Shown here in pieces: positions 50,859 to 59,663 of a stretch of DNA of 64,000 bases. Position 1 is the first letter of the stretch; the number at the start of each line of letters is the position of its first letter. The stretch comes from Comamonadaceae bacterium UBA2334. Its GTDB lineage: Bacteria > Pseudomonadota > Gammaproteobacteria > Burkholderiales > Burkholderiaceae_C. The translations under genes and the position numbers were made by a program. The notes under the pieces were generated by a model that worked only from the letters and a program-made list of their open reading frames with translations, was not told the DNA's origin and did not search any database. The stretch spans positions 111,027 through 175,026 of the forward strand of contig DDUQ01000142.1 of the NCBI GenBank assembly GCA_002344885.1. The letters are read 5' to 3'.

Positions 50859-51587
50859 ATGAAAACCGTTCGGATTGCCACCTACAACATCCACAAAGGC
50901 GTGCAGGGGCTGGGTCTGGCCAAACGGCTGGAAATCCACAACCTGGTGCATGCGGTGGAACAGTTGGATGCCGACCTGATCTGCCTGCAGGAGGTGCGAG
51001 CCCACCACCGCAAGCTGGCGCGTCATTTTCCCAGCTGGCCCGATCAGGCACAGGCCGACTACCTGTTGCCGCAAGGCTACGAGGCGGTCTACCGCACCAA
51101 TGCACAAACCCGCCATGGTGAGCACGGCAACGCCTTGCTCAGCCGCTGGCCGGTGGTCTCCAGCGGGCACGAAGATGTGTCCGATCACCGGTTCGAGCAA
51201 CGCGGCCTGTTGCACGTGGTCGTGCGAATCGCCCGAGTCCCGGTGCATGTGATCGTGGTGCACCTGGGGCTGTTTGCGGGCAGCCGCGACCGACAGGTCC
51301 AGCGGCTGGGTCATTACCTGGCGCGCGAGGTGCCTGCCGATGAGCGGCTGGTGGTGGCGGGCGATTTCAATGACTGGGGTGGTCGGTTGCATTCGCCCAT
51401 GGCCGACCTCGATTTGCGCACATTCGAGGGCATTCGCCTGGCCACGTTTCCGTCGCGGCTGCCTGTGTTGCACCTCGACCGCATATACGCCCGTGGGTTG
51501 CAGCCCCTGCATGCCCAGGTGCCGCACGGGCGGGCGTGGGCGCGCATGTCTGACCATTTGCCGCTGATCGCGGAATTTGCGTTGTGA
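50859..51587 (+). CDS. Endonuclease/exonuclease/phosphatase (EEP) family protein
   Basis: The 242-residue protein carries the EEP metal and catalytic motifs: TYNIHKGVQG, DLICLQEVRAHHR, VVAGDFNDW and RMSDHLPLIAEF. It has no signal peptide. In many Burkholderiales and enterics this protein lies directly upstream of clsB (E. coli YbhP-ClsB), and the same pair is seen here with 39 bases between. The substrate (nucleic acid, lipid or phosphoinositide-like) is unknown. Confidence 0.9.
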   Translation: MKTVRIATYNIHKGVQGLGLAKRLEIHNLVHAVEQLDADLICLQEVRAHHRKLARHFPSWPDQAQADYLLPQGYEAVYRTNAQTRHGEHGNALLSRWPVVSSGHEDVSDHRFEQRGLLHVVVRIARVPVHVIVVHLGLFAGSRDRQVQRLGHYLAREVPADERLVVAGDFNDWGGRLHSPMADLDLRTFEGIRLATFPSRLPVLHLDRIYARGLQPLHAQVPHGRAWARMSDHLPLIAEFAL

Positions 51588-51626
51588 GCAACGTGCAGCG
51601 TTGGCATCCATTCAGCGGGCTGGGGC

Positions 51627-52925
51627 ATGAGTGACGAAGTCCTGCCAGAGGTGCCGTCGGTGCAGGTGAGCGTGCCAGTCAACCGCCTCGTGCTGCTGAC
51701 AGGGGGTGAAGCACTGTTTGCCGCACTGATCGAGGCCATGGACGCCGCTCACCACGACATCCATTTGGAAACCTACATTTTCGACTTCAGGCGCACGCCG
51801 CTGCGGGTGGCCGAGGCCATGGTCCGTGCAGCGGGTCGTGGGGTGGCGGTCAGGCTGGTGGTGGACGGGGTAGGTACCGGGGAAGTGCCGTCGCCCTGGG
51901 CAGAAGCATTCGACCGCGCCGGTGTGCAGGTGAAGGTTTATGCGCCTTTGGGGCGCTTGGGGCTGCTGCTGCCCAGCCGGTGGCGGCGCTTGCACCGCAA
52001 ACTGTGCGTGGTGGATGGTTCCTTGGGCTTTTGTGGTGGCATCAACCTGCTGGACGATTACTTCGAGCCCCGTGAGGGTGATCTGCAGCACCCGCGTTTC
52101 GACTTTGCAGTGTGTTGCACCGGCCCGCTGGCACAGGCCATCGACAGCACGATGATGCAGCTGTGGTGGCGGCTGATGGTGGGCAGTCGGGTCCGGCACC
52201 GCGAGTTCAAGGGGGCCTGGCAGGCGCTGCGCGCGGCCCCCGGACGGACGCGCGCCACGTGGTCCCGCGTGCTGGCAGCTGCCTACAGGGCGGCCGCTGG
52301 TGCGCTGCGGCTGCCATCGGCCCATCCGGTGCCTCCACCGCCGGTGACCGATGCGTTCGCACAACTGGTGCTGCGCGACAACATCTGGCACCGGGCCGAC
52401 ATCGAACGCAACTATTTGCAGGCCATTGCTGCTGCACGCAGCGAGGTGCTGATTGCGAATGCCTACTTCGTGCCGGGGCGTCGTTTGCGCAAGGCCTTGT
52501 TCCAGGCGGTGCGACGTGGCGTTCGGGTGCGGGTGTTGCTGCAGGGGCGCTACGAGGGATTCATGCAGTACCACGCGGCTCGGCCTGTGTACAAGCAACT
52601 GCTGGATGCCGGTGTGGACATCCGCGAATACACGCCCAGTGCTTTGCACGCCAAAGTGGCGGTCGTCGATCAGCGGTGGGCCACCGTGGGTTCCAGCAAC
52701 CTTGATCCGTTGAGCCTGTTGCTGGCCCGCGAGGCGAATGTGGTCACGGTCGATCCACAGTTTGCGGCAGACCTGCGCGAGCGGTTGGACCGCGCACTGA
52801 CCCACGGCTCGCGTGCCATTGACCACGCCGCCTTGCTGAACCGCCCCTGGCACCAGCGTGCACTGGACCGGATCGCATTCGGCCTGATGCGCACGCTGCT
52901 GTTTCTCACAGGGCACAAGTACTGA
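51627..52925 (+). CDS. clsB: Cardiolipin synthase B
   Basis: The 432-residue phospholipase D-superfamily enzyme has two HKD motifs: HRKLCVVDGS (His123, Lys125, Asp130) and HAKVAVVDQRW near 333. Unlike ClsA it lacks N-terminal membrane helices. It should make cardiolipin from phosphatidylglycerol. The middle region (about 190-235) is rich in Arg and Ala. It pairs with the EEP gene upstream. Confidence 0.93.
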   Translation: MSDEVLPEVPSVQVSVPVNRLVLLTGGEALFAALIEAMDAAHHDIHLETYIFDFRRTPLRVAEAMVRAAGRGVAVRLVVDGVGTGEVPSPWAEAFDRAGVQVKVYAPLGRLGLLLPSRWRRLHRKLCVVDGSLGFCGGINLLDDYFEPREGDLQHPRFDFAVCCTGPLAQAIDSTMMQLWWRLMVGSRVRHREFKGAWQALRAAPGRTRATWSRVLAAAYRAAAGALRLPSAHPVPPPPVTDAFAQLVLRDNIWHRADIERNYLQAIAAARSEVLIANAYFVPGRRLRKALFQAVRRGVRVRVLLQGRYEGFMQYHAARPVYKQLLDAGVDIREYTPSALHAKVAVVDQRWATVGSSNLDPLSLLLAREANVVTVDPQFAADLRERLDRALTHGSRAIDHAALLNRPWHQRALDRIAFGLMRTLLFLTGHKY

Positions 52926-53118
52926 CCGTTTTGCAGCGGTCTGGTGCATGGATACAAAATGTGTAGTGATAAAGTGATGTGGGTAAAGCGCTGGCGGCTT
53001 GTGACATTCGAATGGTGTGGTTATTGCCGGCTTGCCGACACCCCGAAGGACGAGTGGTAGCATGCTTGAGCACCGCTGTGGCTTCCCTGCAGCACACTTT
53101 TACCCGAGCAATCTCAAC

Positions 53119-53820
53119 ATGTCTGCAGTTGACAACGAAGATGGCACCCCGGTGTCCGTCAAAATCCGCGAGCGGCTCACGGCTGCCCGCCAGCGCTACC
53201 ACGGCAACGACAACATTGCCGAGTACATCCGGCCGGGTGAACTCGACCTGTTGCTCGACGAGGTGGCATCCAAAATGCAAGGTGTGCTGGAGAGCATGGT
53301 CATCGACACCGAGAACGACCACAACTCCAAGGACACCGCCCGGCGTGTGGCCAAGATGTACCTCACCGAGGTGTTCAAGGGACGCTATGTGCACGGGCCA
53401 TCGGTCACCGAGTTTCCCAATGCCGAGCACCTGAACGAGTTGATGATCGTCGGCCCCATCACGGTCCGCAGTGCCTGCAGCCACCACCTGTGCCCGGTCA
53501 TCGGCCAGGTGTGGATCGGGGTGCTGCCCAACGAGCACACCAACGTTATCGGCCTGTCCAAGTACGCCCGCATGGCCGAATGGATCATGGGCCGCCCCCA
53601 GATTCAGGAAGAAGCCGTGGTGCAATTGGCCGACCTGATCCAGGAAAAAACTTCACCCGACGGCCTGGCCATCGTGATGGAGGCCAGCCACTTCTGCATG
53701 GGCTGGCGGGGCGTCAAGGACATGGACAGCAAAATGATCAACTCGGTCATGCGCGGCGTGTTCCTGAAAGATCCCAACCTGCGTCGCGAATTTTTGTCCC
53801 TCATTCCCCGAAAAGGCTGA
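53119..53820 (+). CDS. folE: GTP cyclohydrolase I
   Basis: The 233-residue enzyme converts GTP to 7,8-dihydroneopterin triphosphate. It has the zinc and catalytic motif ACSHHLCP, FCMGWRGV with the third zinc Cys, and HNSKDTARRVAKMYLTEVFKG. ATG 53119 gives the normal length; the open frame extends upstream to 53017. A perfect 10-bp palindrome CATTCGAATG (53005-53014) lies upstream. The BLUF gene begins four bases after the stop, probably in one transcript. Confidence 0.95.
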   Translation: MSAVDNEDGTPVSVKIRERLTAARQRYHGNDNIAEYIRPGELDLLLDEVASKMQGVLESMVIDTENDHNSKDTARRVAKMYLTEVFKGRYVHGPSVTEFPNAEHLNELMIVGPITVRSACSHHLCPVIGQVWIGVLPNEHTNVIGLSKYARMAEWIMGRPQIQEEAVVQLADLIQEKTSPDGLAIVMEASHFCMGWRGVKDMDSKMINSVMRGVFLKDPNLRREFLSLIPRKG

Positions 53821-53824
53821 TGCC

Positions 53825-54250
53825 ATGCTGACCCGTTTGCTTTACGTGAGCCGTGCCGTTGACAAGGAAGACAAGGCTGCCATCGAGGCCATTCTGGCCA
53901 GTGCGCGCCACCATAACCCGGAGCATGGCATCACCGGTGTGCTGTGTTACGGCGGCGGTATCTTCCTGCAAGCCATCGAAGGTGGGCGTTCGGCGGTCAA
54001 CGAGTTGTACGCACAGATCATCCGTGACCCACGCCACACACAGGTGCAGTTGTTGCATTACGAGGAAATCAGCGAGCGGCACTTCGGTGGCTGGACCATG
54101 GGCCAGGTCAACCTGGCGAAACTCAACACGTCGATCGTGCTGAAGTACTCAGAGCGGCCCGAGTTCGACCCCTATGGCGTGTCAGGCAAAGTCAGCCTGG
54201 CGTTGCTGGAAGAGCTGATGGCAACAGCCTCCATCGTGGGGCGCGTGTAG
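53825..54250 (+). CDS. Standalone BLUF-domain blue-light photoreceptor
   Basis: The 141-residue protein is a BLUF domain (FAD-binding light sensor) plus a short C-terminal helix region. The photocycle residues are all present: Tyr7, Asn31, Gln49, Trp90 and Met92. Their mutual spacing is identical to AppA Tyr21, Asn45, Gln63, Trp104 and Met106. No output domain is fused, so it should act through a partner protein, as PixD and related short BLUF proteins do. The four-base gap to folE suggests translational coupling. Confidence 0.93.
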   Translation: MLTRLLYVSRAVDKEDKAAIEAILASARHHNPEHGITGVLCYGGGIFLQAIEGGRSAVNELYAQIIRDPRHTQVQLLHYEEISERHFGGWTMGQVNLAKLNTSIVLKYSERPEFDPYGVSGKVSLALLEELMATASIVGRV

Positions 54251-54280
54251 TCGGTTGTTTTTTTGGTCGGAGGTGCAGCC

Positions 54281-54613
54281 ATGAACCCCTGGTTGAAACG
54301 CTTGCCGGGCTTCCAGCGCAGTGCAGCCGGCATGGAGTGGACACTCTGGAAGCGCCTGCCCGCCATTCTGGTCTGGGGCACGCTGCTGCCTGTTGTCGCA
54401 GCGCTGGTGTGGCACGGTTTGGCACCGGCTGAGCCCACGCCCGCCGAGGCTCGCAGCCTGTTGTTGGTGGACTATGTGGTGGCGGGGGTGGTCATCTTGC
54501 ATTGGACAGTTGTGCTGACGCTGGCCATTGGTTGCGTCATTGTCATGCTGATGAAGGGCCCTGCCTATGTGGCAGATGCCTATGACATGCCCCACAGCGA
54601 CAAGCCAGTTTGA
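54281..54613 (+). CDS. Small two-helix membrane protein, function unknown
   Basis: The 110-residue protein has two predicted membrane helices (about 27-45 and 62-87) joined by a Pro/Glu-rich loop. I do not recognise the family. CGGAGG lies seven bases before ATG 54281. It follows the BLUF gene by 30 bases in the same direction and could be its partner or simply the next gene in the operon. Confidence 0.7.
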   Translation: MNPWLKRLPGFQRSAAGMEWTLWKRLPAILVWGTLLPVVAALVWHGLAPAEPTPAEARSLLLVDYVVAGVVILHWTVVLTLAIGCVIVMLMKGPAYVADAYDMPHSDKPV

Positions 54614-54624
54614 CAGCAGGCCAC

Positions 54625-55536
54625 ATGCTGCAGCCCGCCGTCCGGCAGGCAGATGCCTGTGACCTGTTGGGTTGCGACTTTTCCAGCAGCCCGTCCAGCA
54701 GCAAGCTGATCGTTCTGGCCTGGGGGCGTTTGACGGGGCAGGTGGTCCGGCTTGGCGCGTTGGAGCGCTATCGCTCATTGGCTGACTGGCAGGCCCGGTT
54801 AGGGACTGGTCAGTGGGTGGGGGCGTTTGACTTGCCTTTCGGTTTGCCGCGCGAACTGGTGCAGAGCCAGCATTGGCCACTCGATTGGGAAGCCTGTGTC
54901 CGCCACTTTGCCAGTTGTGCCAGGAACGATCTGCGCACCCAATTGAAGGCGTTTTGCGACGCACGTCCAGCAGGCCGCAAGTTTGCACACCGCCAAACGG
55001 ATGGCCCTGCGGGTTCCAGTCCCAGCATGAAGTGGGTCAATCCCCCTGTCGCCTGGATGTTGCATGCGGGCGTCACACGTCTGCTGGATGTGGGTGCAAC
55101 TTTCCCCGCGCACCAGCTGTTGAGTCGGGAAGGACAGATTGGTGCCGTTTGCGATGGGGCTGCAGCCACCGTCGCACTGGGATCGGTCGAAAGGGTGGCG
55201 CTGGAGGGGTATCCCGGCTTGCTGGCGCGTGAGTTGACAGGGGGTTCAGTCAGCTACAAAAGTGACGACCGCAAGCGTCAGACGCCGGAGCGCTTGCTGG
55301 TGCGCAAGCACATCGTAACGGCGCTGGAGCAAGGCAGATCGCGATTGGGCGTGCGGTTGAAGCTCTCGCCAGCCCAGGCAGATGTCCTGGTGGCCGATGC
55401 CACCGGCGACAACCTGGATGCGGTGTTGTGTCTGGTGCAAGCAGCCTGGGCCAGTCACATGCGGGCGATCGGCCACCACAACTGGGGCTTGCCACCGGAT
55501 GTTGACAGCCTGGAGGGCTGGATACTGACGGCCTGA
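54625..55536 (+). CDS. DUF429 family protein (predicted RNase H-like nuclease)
   Basis: About 303 residues. The pattern LGCDFSSSPSSSKLIVLAWG near the N-terminus, then GAFDLPFGLPRELVQ, LEGYPGLLARELTG and DNLDAVLCLVQAAWA, fits DUF429, which is predicted to have an RNase H fold with acidic active-site residues (Asp in GCDFS, Asp in GAFDLPFG, Asp in DNLDA). No activity is established. ATG 54625 is used; TTG 54610 would overlap the previous stop. Confidence 0.78.
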   Translation: MLQPAVRQADACDLLGCDFSSSPSSSKLIVLAWGRLTGQVVRLGALERYRSLADWQARLGTGQWVGAFDLPFGLPRELVQSQHWPLDWEACVRHFASCARNDLRTQLKAFCDARPAGRKFAHRQTDGPAGSSPSMKWVNPPVAWMLHAGVTRLLDVGATFPAHQLLSREGQIGAVCDGAAATVALGSVERVALEGYPGLLARELTGGSVSYKSDDRKRQTPERLLVRKHIVTALEQGRSRLGVRLKLSPAQADVLVADATGDNLDAVLCLVQAAWASHMRAIGHHNWGLPPDVDSLEGWILTA

Positions 55537-55649
55537 GGTTGAGTGGCTGAGAGGACGAGAAACGGGTTGACTTGATCTGGCGCAATTTGGACGCGTTCCT
55601 TCTTTGGGAGAATCGCGCGTTTTTGTTTTTGCCTGATCCACCTCATTGC

Positions 55650-56261
55650 ATGTCCACGCCTGCCAAAGCCAATCGCCACCGCCCCTACGAAGATGTCCAG
55701 GCCCTCATGGTGGGCACGCTGTTTGTGGCTTTGGGTGTGGTGTTGTTCCGTCAAGCGGGGTTTCTGACGGGCGGTACGGCAGGCATTGCCTTCGTGCTGC
55801 ACTACGCCACCGGCTGGAACTTCAGTCTGGTATTTTTCGCCGTGAATCTGCCGTTCTACTGGCTGGCCTGGCGTCGAATGGGCGCTGCATTCACGCTCAA
55901 GACCCTTGCTGCCGTGACTTTGCTGGCGGCGTTTGCCGAGGCCATTCCCCATTGGATCCGGATCGATCATCTGGCCAGCCCTTTTGCATCCATCATGGGC
56001 GGACTCTTGGCGGGCGCCGGTATGCTGATGCTTTTCCGGCACCGAGCCAGTCTGGGTGGACTGAATGTGCTGGTGCTGTGGCTTCAGGAAAAGCGCGGCT
56101 GGCGGGCCGGCCACATCCAGATGGGGCTGGATTGCGCCATCGTGGTGGCAGCGATGGCGTTCGTGCCTTGGCCACAATTGATCTGGTCGGTGGTAGGGGC
56201 GGTTGCCATGAACCTGACACTCGCCATCAACCATCGCCCTGGCCGGTACATGACGGTCTGA
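55650..56261 (+). CDS. YitT family membrane protein
   Basis: The 203-residue protein has five to six predicted helices and the YitT/YczE signatures LFVALGVVLFRQAGFLTGGTAGIAFVL and GLLAGAGMLMLFRHRASLGGLNVLVLWLQ. Transport is often suggested for the family but not shown. The frame is open to 55572; ATG 55650 starts before a normal basic N-terminus (MSTPAKANRHRPYEDVQ). Confidence 0.85.
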   Translation: MSTPAKANRHRPYEDVQALMVGTLFVALGVVLFRQAGFLTGGTAGIAFVLHYATGWNFSLVFFAVNLPFYWLAWRRMGAAFTLKTLAAVTLLAAFAEAIPHWIRIDHLASPFASIMGGLLAGAGMLMLFRHRASLGGLNVLVLWLQEKRGWRAGHIQMGLDCAIVVAAMAFVPWPQLIWSVVGAVAMNLTLAINHRPGRYMTV

Positions 56262-56369
56262 ACCGTCAGGACTGGCCTGTGCGTTCAGGCAACGAAGAAT
56301 CCTCGCAGCCTGCGGTGTTGCGCTGCGCATCCAGCCAACCGGTAGCTGTCTGGCGTGACAATACCGGGC

Positions 56370-57263
56370 ATGTCCTCACTTCAGTCTGACCTGTCTGCAC
56401 AACCCCGGCCCGACGTGACCAGCGCAGCCTCTGCTGCGCCCGGCGTTGCACTGCTCACACAGCATGGCAAGGAGGATCTGATTGCCCCCGTCTTCCAGCG
56501 GGCCCTGGGTTGGCGCGTGGAACGGGTGGATGGTTTCGACACGGACTTGCTGGGCACGTTCACCCGTGACCGGGAGCGCCCGGGCAGTCAGATCGATGCG
56601 GCGCGCATCAAGGCGCGCAAGGGCATGGAACTGTCAGGCTGCCGTCGCGGTCTGGCCAGCGAAGGCGCGTTCATGGAAGACCCGGTCGGCGGCTTTTTCC
56701 CCTGGAACGTGGAGCTGCTGGTCTACATCGATGATGAGCGTGGCCTCGAAGTCATCGGGATGGCGCAGGGCGCCGCCGCCAATGTCCACAAGTGGGTGAA
56801 CAGCTGGGACGAGCTGCTGCAAGCCGCGAACGAGGCACGCTTCCCGTCCCACCATCTGGTGTTGCGGCCTGATGACGAGAACCATCCACATGTCATCAAG
56901 GGTGTGTCAGACGAGGGCGGGTTGCGCGCCGCCTATGAAGCGGCGCTGGCGCAATCGACCAGTGGTGTGGTGTTCGTGGAGAGCGATTTGCGGGCATTTG
57001 CCAACCCCACGCGCCAGGGGCTGATCGTGGCTGCGGCCGAGAACCTGGTGGCCAAGTTGGCCTCGCTCTGCCCCGTGTGCCAGTGCCCCGGCTATGCGCC
57101 GGTCTCCCCGCTCCGCGGCTTGCCGTGTCGCCAGTGTGGAACGCCCACGCGCGGGTTGCTGGGGGAGCGTTGGCGCTGCGATGGTTGTGGTCACGAGGCC
57201 GACGTGCTGCAAACCCGCGTGCGCTGGGCCGACCCGGCCCAGTGCGACCGTTGCAACCCTTGA
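56370..57263 (+). CDS. Uncharacterised protein with C-terminal zinc ribbon (DUF6671-like)
   Basis: The 297-residue protein has an N-terminal domain (LLTQHGKEDLIAPVFQRALGW, FGFDTD-like GFDTDLLGTFTRDRERPGSQIDAARIKARKG, EGAFMEDP, FPWNVELLVYIDD) and a C-terminal region with four Cys pairs (CPVC, CRQC, CDGC, CDRC), suggesting two zinc sites. I associate this pattern with DUF6671 from memory and cannot confirm it. Function unknown. It converges on moeB. Confidence 0.72.
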   Translation: MSSLQSDLSAQPRPDVTSAASAAPGVALLTQHGKEDLIAPVFQRALGWRVERVDGFDTDLLGTFTRDRERPGSQIDAARIKARKGMELSGCRRGLASEGAFMEDPVGGFFPWNVELLVYIDDERGLEVIGMAQGAAANVHKWVNSWDELLQAANEARFPSHHLVLRPDDENHPHVIKGVSDEGGLRAAYEAALAQSTSGVVFVESDLRAFANPTRQGLIVAAAENLVAKLASLCPVCQCPGYAPVSPLRGLPCRQCGTPTRGLLGERWRCDGCGHEADVLQTRVRWADPAQCDRCNP

Positions 57264-57295
57264 GCCCGGGTTGAGGCAGGGGGATGCACGCCCCC

Positions 57296-58054
57296 TCAGG
57301 CAGGGTGTCGGTGGCCGCAGACCGGGCAGCCGGGCAGCCGGGGCAGACGGATGTCGGTCCATTCCATCCGTCGCCCGTCGAGCATCAGCAGGCGGCCAGC
57401 CATGCCAGAACCGATGCCGCTGGCCAGCTTCAGGGCTTCCGCTGCCTGCATGGTGCCCACGATGCCCACCAGGGGCGCAAACACACCCATGGTGGCGCAA
57501 CGGGTTTCTTCGACGGCCTCGGTTTGCGGGAACACGCAGGCGTAGCAGGGCGAGGCGGCGTCTCTCGGGTCGTACACGCTGAGTTGCCCGTCCATCCGGA
57601 TGGCAGCTCCCGACACGAGTGGCTTGCCCGCTGAAAAGCACGCCCGGTTGATCGCATGGCGCGTGGCAAAGTTGTCGGTGCAGTCCAGCACCACGTCGGC
57701 TTCTGCCACCAAAGCGTTCAGCAAAGTTTCGTCTGCACGCTGGGTGACCGTGCGCACCGTCACGTCCGGGTTGATGGCCGCAATGGCTTCGCGCATCGAT
57801 TCGGCTTTGGGTATGCCGACTCGGGCCAGGTTGTGCGCAATCTGGCGTTGGAGGTTGGTGGCATCGACCGTGTCGTGATCCACCACTGTCAGCTGCCCCA
57901 CACCGGCGCTGCCCAGAAACAACCCGGCTGACGAACCCAGCCCCCCCGCGCCGATCATCAGCACTTTGGCTGCCAGCAGCGCCTCCTGGCCCTCGATGCC
58001 CAGGTCATCGAGCAGGATGTGGCGCGAGTAACGCAGCAGCTGGGTGTCGTCCAT
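57296..58054 (-). CDS. moeB: E1-like adenylyltransferase (MoeB/ThiF/HesA type)
   Basis: The 252-residue protein has the nucleotide-binding motif MIGAGGLGSSAGLFL, the conserved NLQRQIAHN segment, two Cys pairs for zinc (CYAC and CPVCGH) and a Cys in RCATMGVFAPL. It adenylates the C-terminal glycine of a sulfur carrier such as MoaD or ThiS. MoeB versus ThiF cannot be settled here; neither moaD nor thiS is adjacent. ATG 58054 lies two bases after the ctpA stop, so the two are cotranscribed. Confidence 0.88.
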   Translation of the reverse strand: MDDTQLLRYSRHILLDDLGIEGQEALLAAKVLMIGAGGLGSSAGLFLGSAGVGQLTVVDHDTVDATNLQRQIAHNLARVGIPKAESMREAIAAINPDVTVRTVTQRADETLLNALVAEADVVLDCTDNFATRHAINRACFSAGKPLVSGAAIRMDGQLSVYDPRDAASPCYACVFPQTEAVEETRCATMGVFAPLVGIVGTMQAAEALKLASGIGSGMAGRLLMLDGRRMEWTDIRLPRLPGCPVCGHRHPA

Positions 58055-58056
58055 GC

Positions 58057-59535
58057 TCAATTTTCTTTCTTCTCTTCCTTGCGCTCGGTGAGTGTTTTGC
58101 TGACGATCACCGGCTGGCCTTTCAGGTGGGCCAGTGCCTGCCTGAGCTGAAAGTCCTTGTCGCTGCCGAACTCGGGCAACACGCGGCCACCGGGGTTCTT
58201 CTTGGTCTCTTCTTCCAGGCGCAGGCGGGCCTTTTCGCGCTCCTGCTCGCGAACCTGCTCGGCCGCTTTCTCGGCGGCCTTGGCGGCTTCAGACTTGTCG
58301 TCGTCCTTGCCGTTGCCCAGGTGTTTGTTCAGGTCGGCTTCGCGGGTGCGCAGGGCGGCAAACAGGTTGCCCTCTTCGGTCTCGTCCACCATCACATCCG
58401 GGACGATGCCCTTGGCCTGGATGGTCTTGCCGTTGGGCGTGTAGTAGCGCGCCGTGGTCAGCTTGATGCCGGTGTCCGGGCCCAGCGGTCGCACGGTCTG
58501 CACCGAGCCCTTGCCAAACGTTTGGCTGCCCATGATGGTGGCGCGTTTGTGGTCTTGCAGCGCACCCGCGACGATTTCACTCGCCGACGCGGAGCCTTCG
58601 TTCACCAGCACCACCATCGGAATGGTCTTGAGCACACCGCCTGTGTTGGCCGTGAGCTGTCTGACCAGATCGGGTGAGCCCCGGCGCTGGTAATGCTGCG
58701 GGATGGCCTTGTAGACGAACTTGCTTTCCTCCAGCTGGCCGTTGGTGGACACCACGGTCACACCCTCGGGCAGGAAGGCGGCGGACATGGCCACTGCTGC
58801 GTCCAGCAGGCCACCGGGGTCATTGCGCAGGTCCAGCACCAGGCCTTTCAGCTTGGGTTCGGCCTTCACCATCTCTTCGAGCTTGCGGGCGAAGTCGTCC
58901 ATGGTCCGTTCCTGGAACTGCGACACACGCAACCAGCCGTAGCCGGGTTCGACCACCTTGGACTTGACGCTTTGAGTCTTGATTTCTTCGCGGGTGATGG
59001 TGACCGAGAACGTGCGGTTTTCTTCCTTGCGGAAGATGCTCAACGTGACCTTCGTGTTGGGTTGCCCACGCATGCGCTTGACGGCATCGTTGATGGTCAG
59101 GCCCTTCACGGCGGTGTCGTCAATTTTGGTGATCAGGTCGTTGGTCTTCAAGCCTGCCCGGAAGGCGGGTGAGCCTTCGATGGGCGACACCACTTTCACC
59201 AGGCCGTCTTCCATGGTGATTTCGATGCCCACGCCTACAAAACGACCCGTGGTGCCCTCTCGGAATTCCTTGTAGGTTTTCTTGTCGAAGTACTGCGAGT
59301 GCGGATCCAGGCTGGCCACCATGCCCGAAATGGCGTCGGATATCAGCTTCTTGTCGTCCACCGGTTCCACATAGTCGGTCTTGACCATGCCGAACACTGC
59401 CGCCAACTGCTGCAACTCTTCCAGCGGCAACGGGGCCAGTGCGCCCCGTGCCGTGGCTTGCAGCTGAACGGTGGTCAGTGCACCTGCCACGGCCCCTGCT
59501 GCGACCCAACCTGCGATTTTGAGCTTGTGCCCCAT
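58057..59535 (-). CDS. ctpA: C-terminal processing peptidase (S41 family)
   Basis: The 492-residue periplasmic protease has an N-terminal signal or anchor helix (residues 5-27), the segment MVKTDYVEPVDDKKLISDAISGMVASLDPHS-type start, a PDZ domain (about 95-180) and the Ser-Lys dyad in VNEGSASASEIVAGAL and GSQTFGKGSVQ. A charged, helical Lys/Glu/Arg-rich tail (about 420-492) is unusual in length. It processes or degrades periplasmic proteins with exposed C-termini. Confidence 0.94.
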   Translation of the reverse strand: MGHKLKIAGWVAAGAVAGALTTVQLQATARGALAPLPLEELQQLAAVFGMVKTDYVEPVDDKKLISDAISGMVASLDPHSQYFDKKTYKEFREGTTGRFVGVGIEITMEDGLVKVVSPIEGSPAFRAGLKTNDLITKIDDTAVKGLTINDAVKRMRGQPNTKVTLSIFRKEENRTFSVTITREEIKTQSVKSKVVEPGYGWLRVSQFQERTMDDFARKLEEMVKAEPKLKGLVLDLRNDPGGLLDAAVAMSAAFLPEGVTVVSTNGQLEESKFVYKAIPQHYQRRGSPDLVRQLTANTGGVLKTIPMVVLVNEGSASASEIVAGALQDHKRATIMGSQTFGKGSVQTVRPLGPDTGIKLTTARYYTPNGKTIQAKGIVPDVMVDETEEGNLFAALRTREADLNKHLGNGKDDDKSEAAKAAEKAAEQVREQEREKARLRLEEETKKNPGGRVLPEFGSDKDFQLRQALAHLKGQPVIVSKTLTERKEEKKEN

Positions 59536-59596
59536 GTTTTTCGCCTATCCAAACAATTGAATGAACCCACCTGAACCAATATACACCTCAGAGCAC

Positions 59597-59629
59597 ACAA
59601 GGCCTTGCGGGTTCCCGGCAAGGCCTTGT
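59597..59629. terminator. Hairpin between ctpA and gpmA
   Basis: A perfect 12-bp stem ACAAGGCCTTGC/GCAAGGCCTTGT with a 9-base loop lies in the 128-base gap between gpmA and ctpA. T-runs are weak on both strands. It probably ends or slows the gpmA transcript on the minus strand. Confidence 0.6.
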
Positions 59630-59663
59630 TTATTCGCTTGAGGCAGGCGAAGGAGCCGCTGTG

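Noticed and set aside
53005..53014. The palindrome CATTCGAATG upstream of folE as a specific operator
   Set aside because: Ten bases of symmetry are expected by chance in a window this size and the site matches no regulator motif I can name.
51612..53063. A 483-codon minus-strand open frame opposite clsB
   Set aside because: Shadow frame; clsB has both HKD motifs on the other strand and the antisense protein is low complexity in His, Gln and Pro.
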